NCBI GenBank assembly: GCA_905215115.1
Contig: CAJMOP010000107.1
Span: 1 to 6,919, forward strand
Length of the DNA: 6,919 bases
Origin: an uncultured bacterium
GTDB taxonomy: Bacteria > Actinomycetota > Coriobacteriia > Coriobacteriales > Coriobacteriaceae
Direction: 5' to 3'
Shown: piece by piece, positions 5,825 to 6,919 of the stretch
How positions within the stretch are numbered: position 1 is the first letter of the stretch
Layout of the letters: each line of letters starts with the position of its first letter
Notes under the pieces: generated by a model
Told to the model about the DNA's origin: nothing
Database searches by the model: none
The model's input: only the letters and a program-made list of their open reading frames with translations
Translations under genes and position numbers: made by a program

Positions 5825-6446
5825 GGGCGTCCTCCGTGGGTGCGTCGCTATCGATACCATCATCCTCGCCGTTGCCGACCCAACGAAGCAGGTCGACCGA
5901 GGTAATGCCGTAGCGCTTCTCGCGCACGATCTCAAAGCCTGCCGGATGCGCGCCCGCATCGGCGGCGGCATGCTCAAACAGGGCATAAGCGCCAGGTGCA
6001 AGCAGACCCTGCTGAGCCAGGTTCTGCAGCAGTTCCTCGACCGGCTCGGCACCAAAAGCATAGGGCGGGTCGAGCAGGACCAGATCAAAGGGGCCGCCCG
6101 GCACACGACCGCGCGAGGCGTTCGCCAGCATGTCGCCCGTTACCACGCGCCAACGCGCACGGTCACGGCAGAGCGACTCGATATTCTTGGTAATGAGCCG
6201 CGCGGCATTCCGATCGATCTCGAACGTCGTGAGTGAGCGGGCACCACGTGAGAGCATCTCTAAACCTAAGGCACCGGAGCCGCCAAAGGCGTCCAGCACG
6301 CGGACCTCGTCCAGATCGAAGTCAAATGCCGACATGGCCATAGATGCGCATGCCTCGCGCACGCGATCGGTCGTGGGGCGGGTGACATCGCGACCACGGG
6401 GCTCCTCGATCTTACGACCGCGCCATTCGCCGCCGATGATTCTCAT
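5817..6446 (-). CDS. rsmD: 16S rRNA (guanine-966-N2) methyltransferase RsmD
   Basis: RsmD methylates G966 (E. coli numbering) of 16S rRNA using S-adenosylmethionine. The 209-aa product has the family N-terminus MRIIGGEWRGRKI, TRPTTDRVREA (22-32), an AdoMet-binding motif VLDAFGGSGALGLEMLSRGA (50-69; usually DLFAGSG, so a small variation), the catalytic LLDPPYA (124-130), and KRYGITSVDLLRW (177-189). Beyond about 190 it carries a short acidic tail (EDDGIDSDAPTEDAHE) not typical of the core enzyme. The ATG overlaps the recG stop codon (ATGA, 4 nt). Shine-Dalgarno options are AAGGAGG 10 nt upstream and GGAGG directly adjacent. The downstream coaD overlaps it, so recG-rsmD-coaD is a coupled run. 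Confidence 0.96.
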   Translation of the reverse strand: MRIIGGEWRGRKIEEPRGRDVTRPTTDRVREACASMAMSAFDFDLDEVRVLDAFGGSGALGLEMLSRGARSLTTFEIDRNAARLITKNIESLCRDRARWRVVTGDMLANASRGRVPGGPFDLVLLDPPYAFGAEPVEELLQNLAQQGLLAPGAYALFEHAAADAGAHPAGFEIVREKRYGITSVDLLRWVGNGEDDGIDSDAPTEDAHE

Positions 6447-6919
6447 CCTCCGCTGACCTCCTTAAAAATGTGTCGATATCGCATGGCGACCGCATCGCGC
6501 AGGGGGCGCGTCGCCACGGAGTCAAGGGTGCAAGCATACCGCAAGAGCTCGACCGCGTCCAAATGGGCCCACTCGATCAGCTCCTCGTCGGCATCCAGGT
6601 CGACAAAGCGCAGGGTCACACCGCCATGCTGGCGGTACCCCAGAATTTCGCCCTCGTGGCGCAGACGCAGGTCCATCTGGGCGAGCGTAAAGCCGTCCGA
6701 GGTCTTTTCGAGCGACTGGAGACGGTCTTGCGCCGCCGAAGCGCCGCCGTTGCCCTTGGAGTGCGTCATGACCAGGCAGGTGCCCGACACGCTGCCGCGG
6801 CCCACGCGCCCGCGCAGCTGGTGCAGCTGGGAGAGGCCGAACCGGTCGGCGTGGTCTACGATCAGCGTGTTCGCGTTGGAGATGTCGAGTCCGGTCTCGA
6901 TGATCGTCGTGCATACGAG
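6443..6919 (-). CDS. recG: ATP-dependent DNA helicase RecG, C-terminal part (partial)
   Basis: Only the last 158 residues are in the window; the gene continues off the right edge. RecG remodels stalled replication forks and Holliday junctions. Visible are helicase motif V (TTIIETGLDISNAN, from residue 4 of the fragment), motif VI QLHQLRGRVGRG (31-42), and the post-helicase segment LEKTSDGFTLAQMDLRLRHEGEILGYRQHG (70-99), which matches RecG in position. Motif V resembles Mfd as much as RecG, but the protein ends only about 60 residues after that segment, whereas Mfd would have a long extra domain, and rsmD directly follows, as is common for recG. The stop TGA overlaps the rsmD start. Confidence 0.93.
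   Translation of the reverse strand, partial: LVCTTIIETGLDISNANTLIVDHADRFGLSQLHQLRGRVGRGSVSGTCLVMTHSKGNGGASAAQDRLQSLEKTSDGFTLAQMDLRLRHEGEILGYRQHGGVTLRFVDLDADEELIEWAHLDAVELLRYACTLDSVATRPLRDAVAMRYRHIFKEVSGG

Noticed and set aside
5825..6106. Extending coaD upstream in its open frame
   Set aside because: The added residues lie inside rsmD in another frame and have no CoaD character; a good ribosome site precedes ATG 5824.
1..6919. A novel defence, mobile or secondary-metabolite system
   Set aside because: Every coding stretch is accounted for by conserved housekeeping families in a known gene order, and no gene-free stretch exceeds 130 nt.

Overview
The window is a gene-dense, G+C-rich stretch of bacterial chromosome in which every supported gene lies on the minus strand. 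In transcription order (right to left) it reads: recG (3' end only), rsmD, coaD, a SepIVA/DivIVA-like coiled-coil gene, a DUF177 (YceD-type) gene, rpmF, plsX, acpP, rnc, smc (5' half only). The content is housekeeping: DNA repair, rRNA methylation, coenzyme A synthesis, envelope growth, ribosome assembly, phospholipid and fatty acid synthesis, RNA processing and chromosome condensation. I see no mobile element, CRISPR array, tRNA, rRNA, toxin-antitoxin pair or defence locus.

The layout suggests an actinobacterium, most likely class Coriobacteriia (Collinsella-like); this is an inference, not proven here. The order recG-rsmD-coaD-(SepIVA-like)-DUF177-rpmF followed by rnc and smc is the actinobacterial arrangement. 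The adjacent plsX-acpP-rnc-smc order is also familiar from Firmicutes. Unlike mycobacteria, there is no fpg/mutM gene between rnc and smc.

Region 1 (6919 to about 3963) is a tightly packed run. recG and rsmD overlap by 4 nt, rsmD and coaD by 8 nt, and the SepIVA-like gene and the DUF177 gene by 1 nt. Only two gaps break it: 68 nt after coaD, which could hold a weak promoter, and 64 nt before rpmF. Region 2 (3962 to 3876) is a leader with a strong terminator-like hairpin and T-tract ending only 17 nt before plsX. Region 3 (3875 to 1) is plsX, a 124-nt gap with a perfect 22-bp palindrome followed by a T-rich tract, then acpP, rnc and smc with gaps of 3 and 10 nt.

Functionally, CoaD makes the precursor of the 4'-phosphopantetheine that is later placed on AcpP. 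PlsX converts acyl-ACP to acyl-phosphate for phospholipid synthesis. The SepIVA-like protein may tie envelope growth to this machinery. Rnc, RsmD, RpmF and the DUF177 protein share a ribosome theme. The points most worth a second look are the two regulatory-looking hairpins flanking plsX, the compact SepIVA-like protein, the unusual NSL (not DSL) phosphopantetheine motif in the carrier protein, and an Asn at a metal-ligand position in RNase III. I found no convincing undescribed system.
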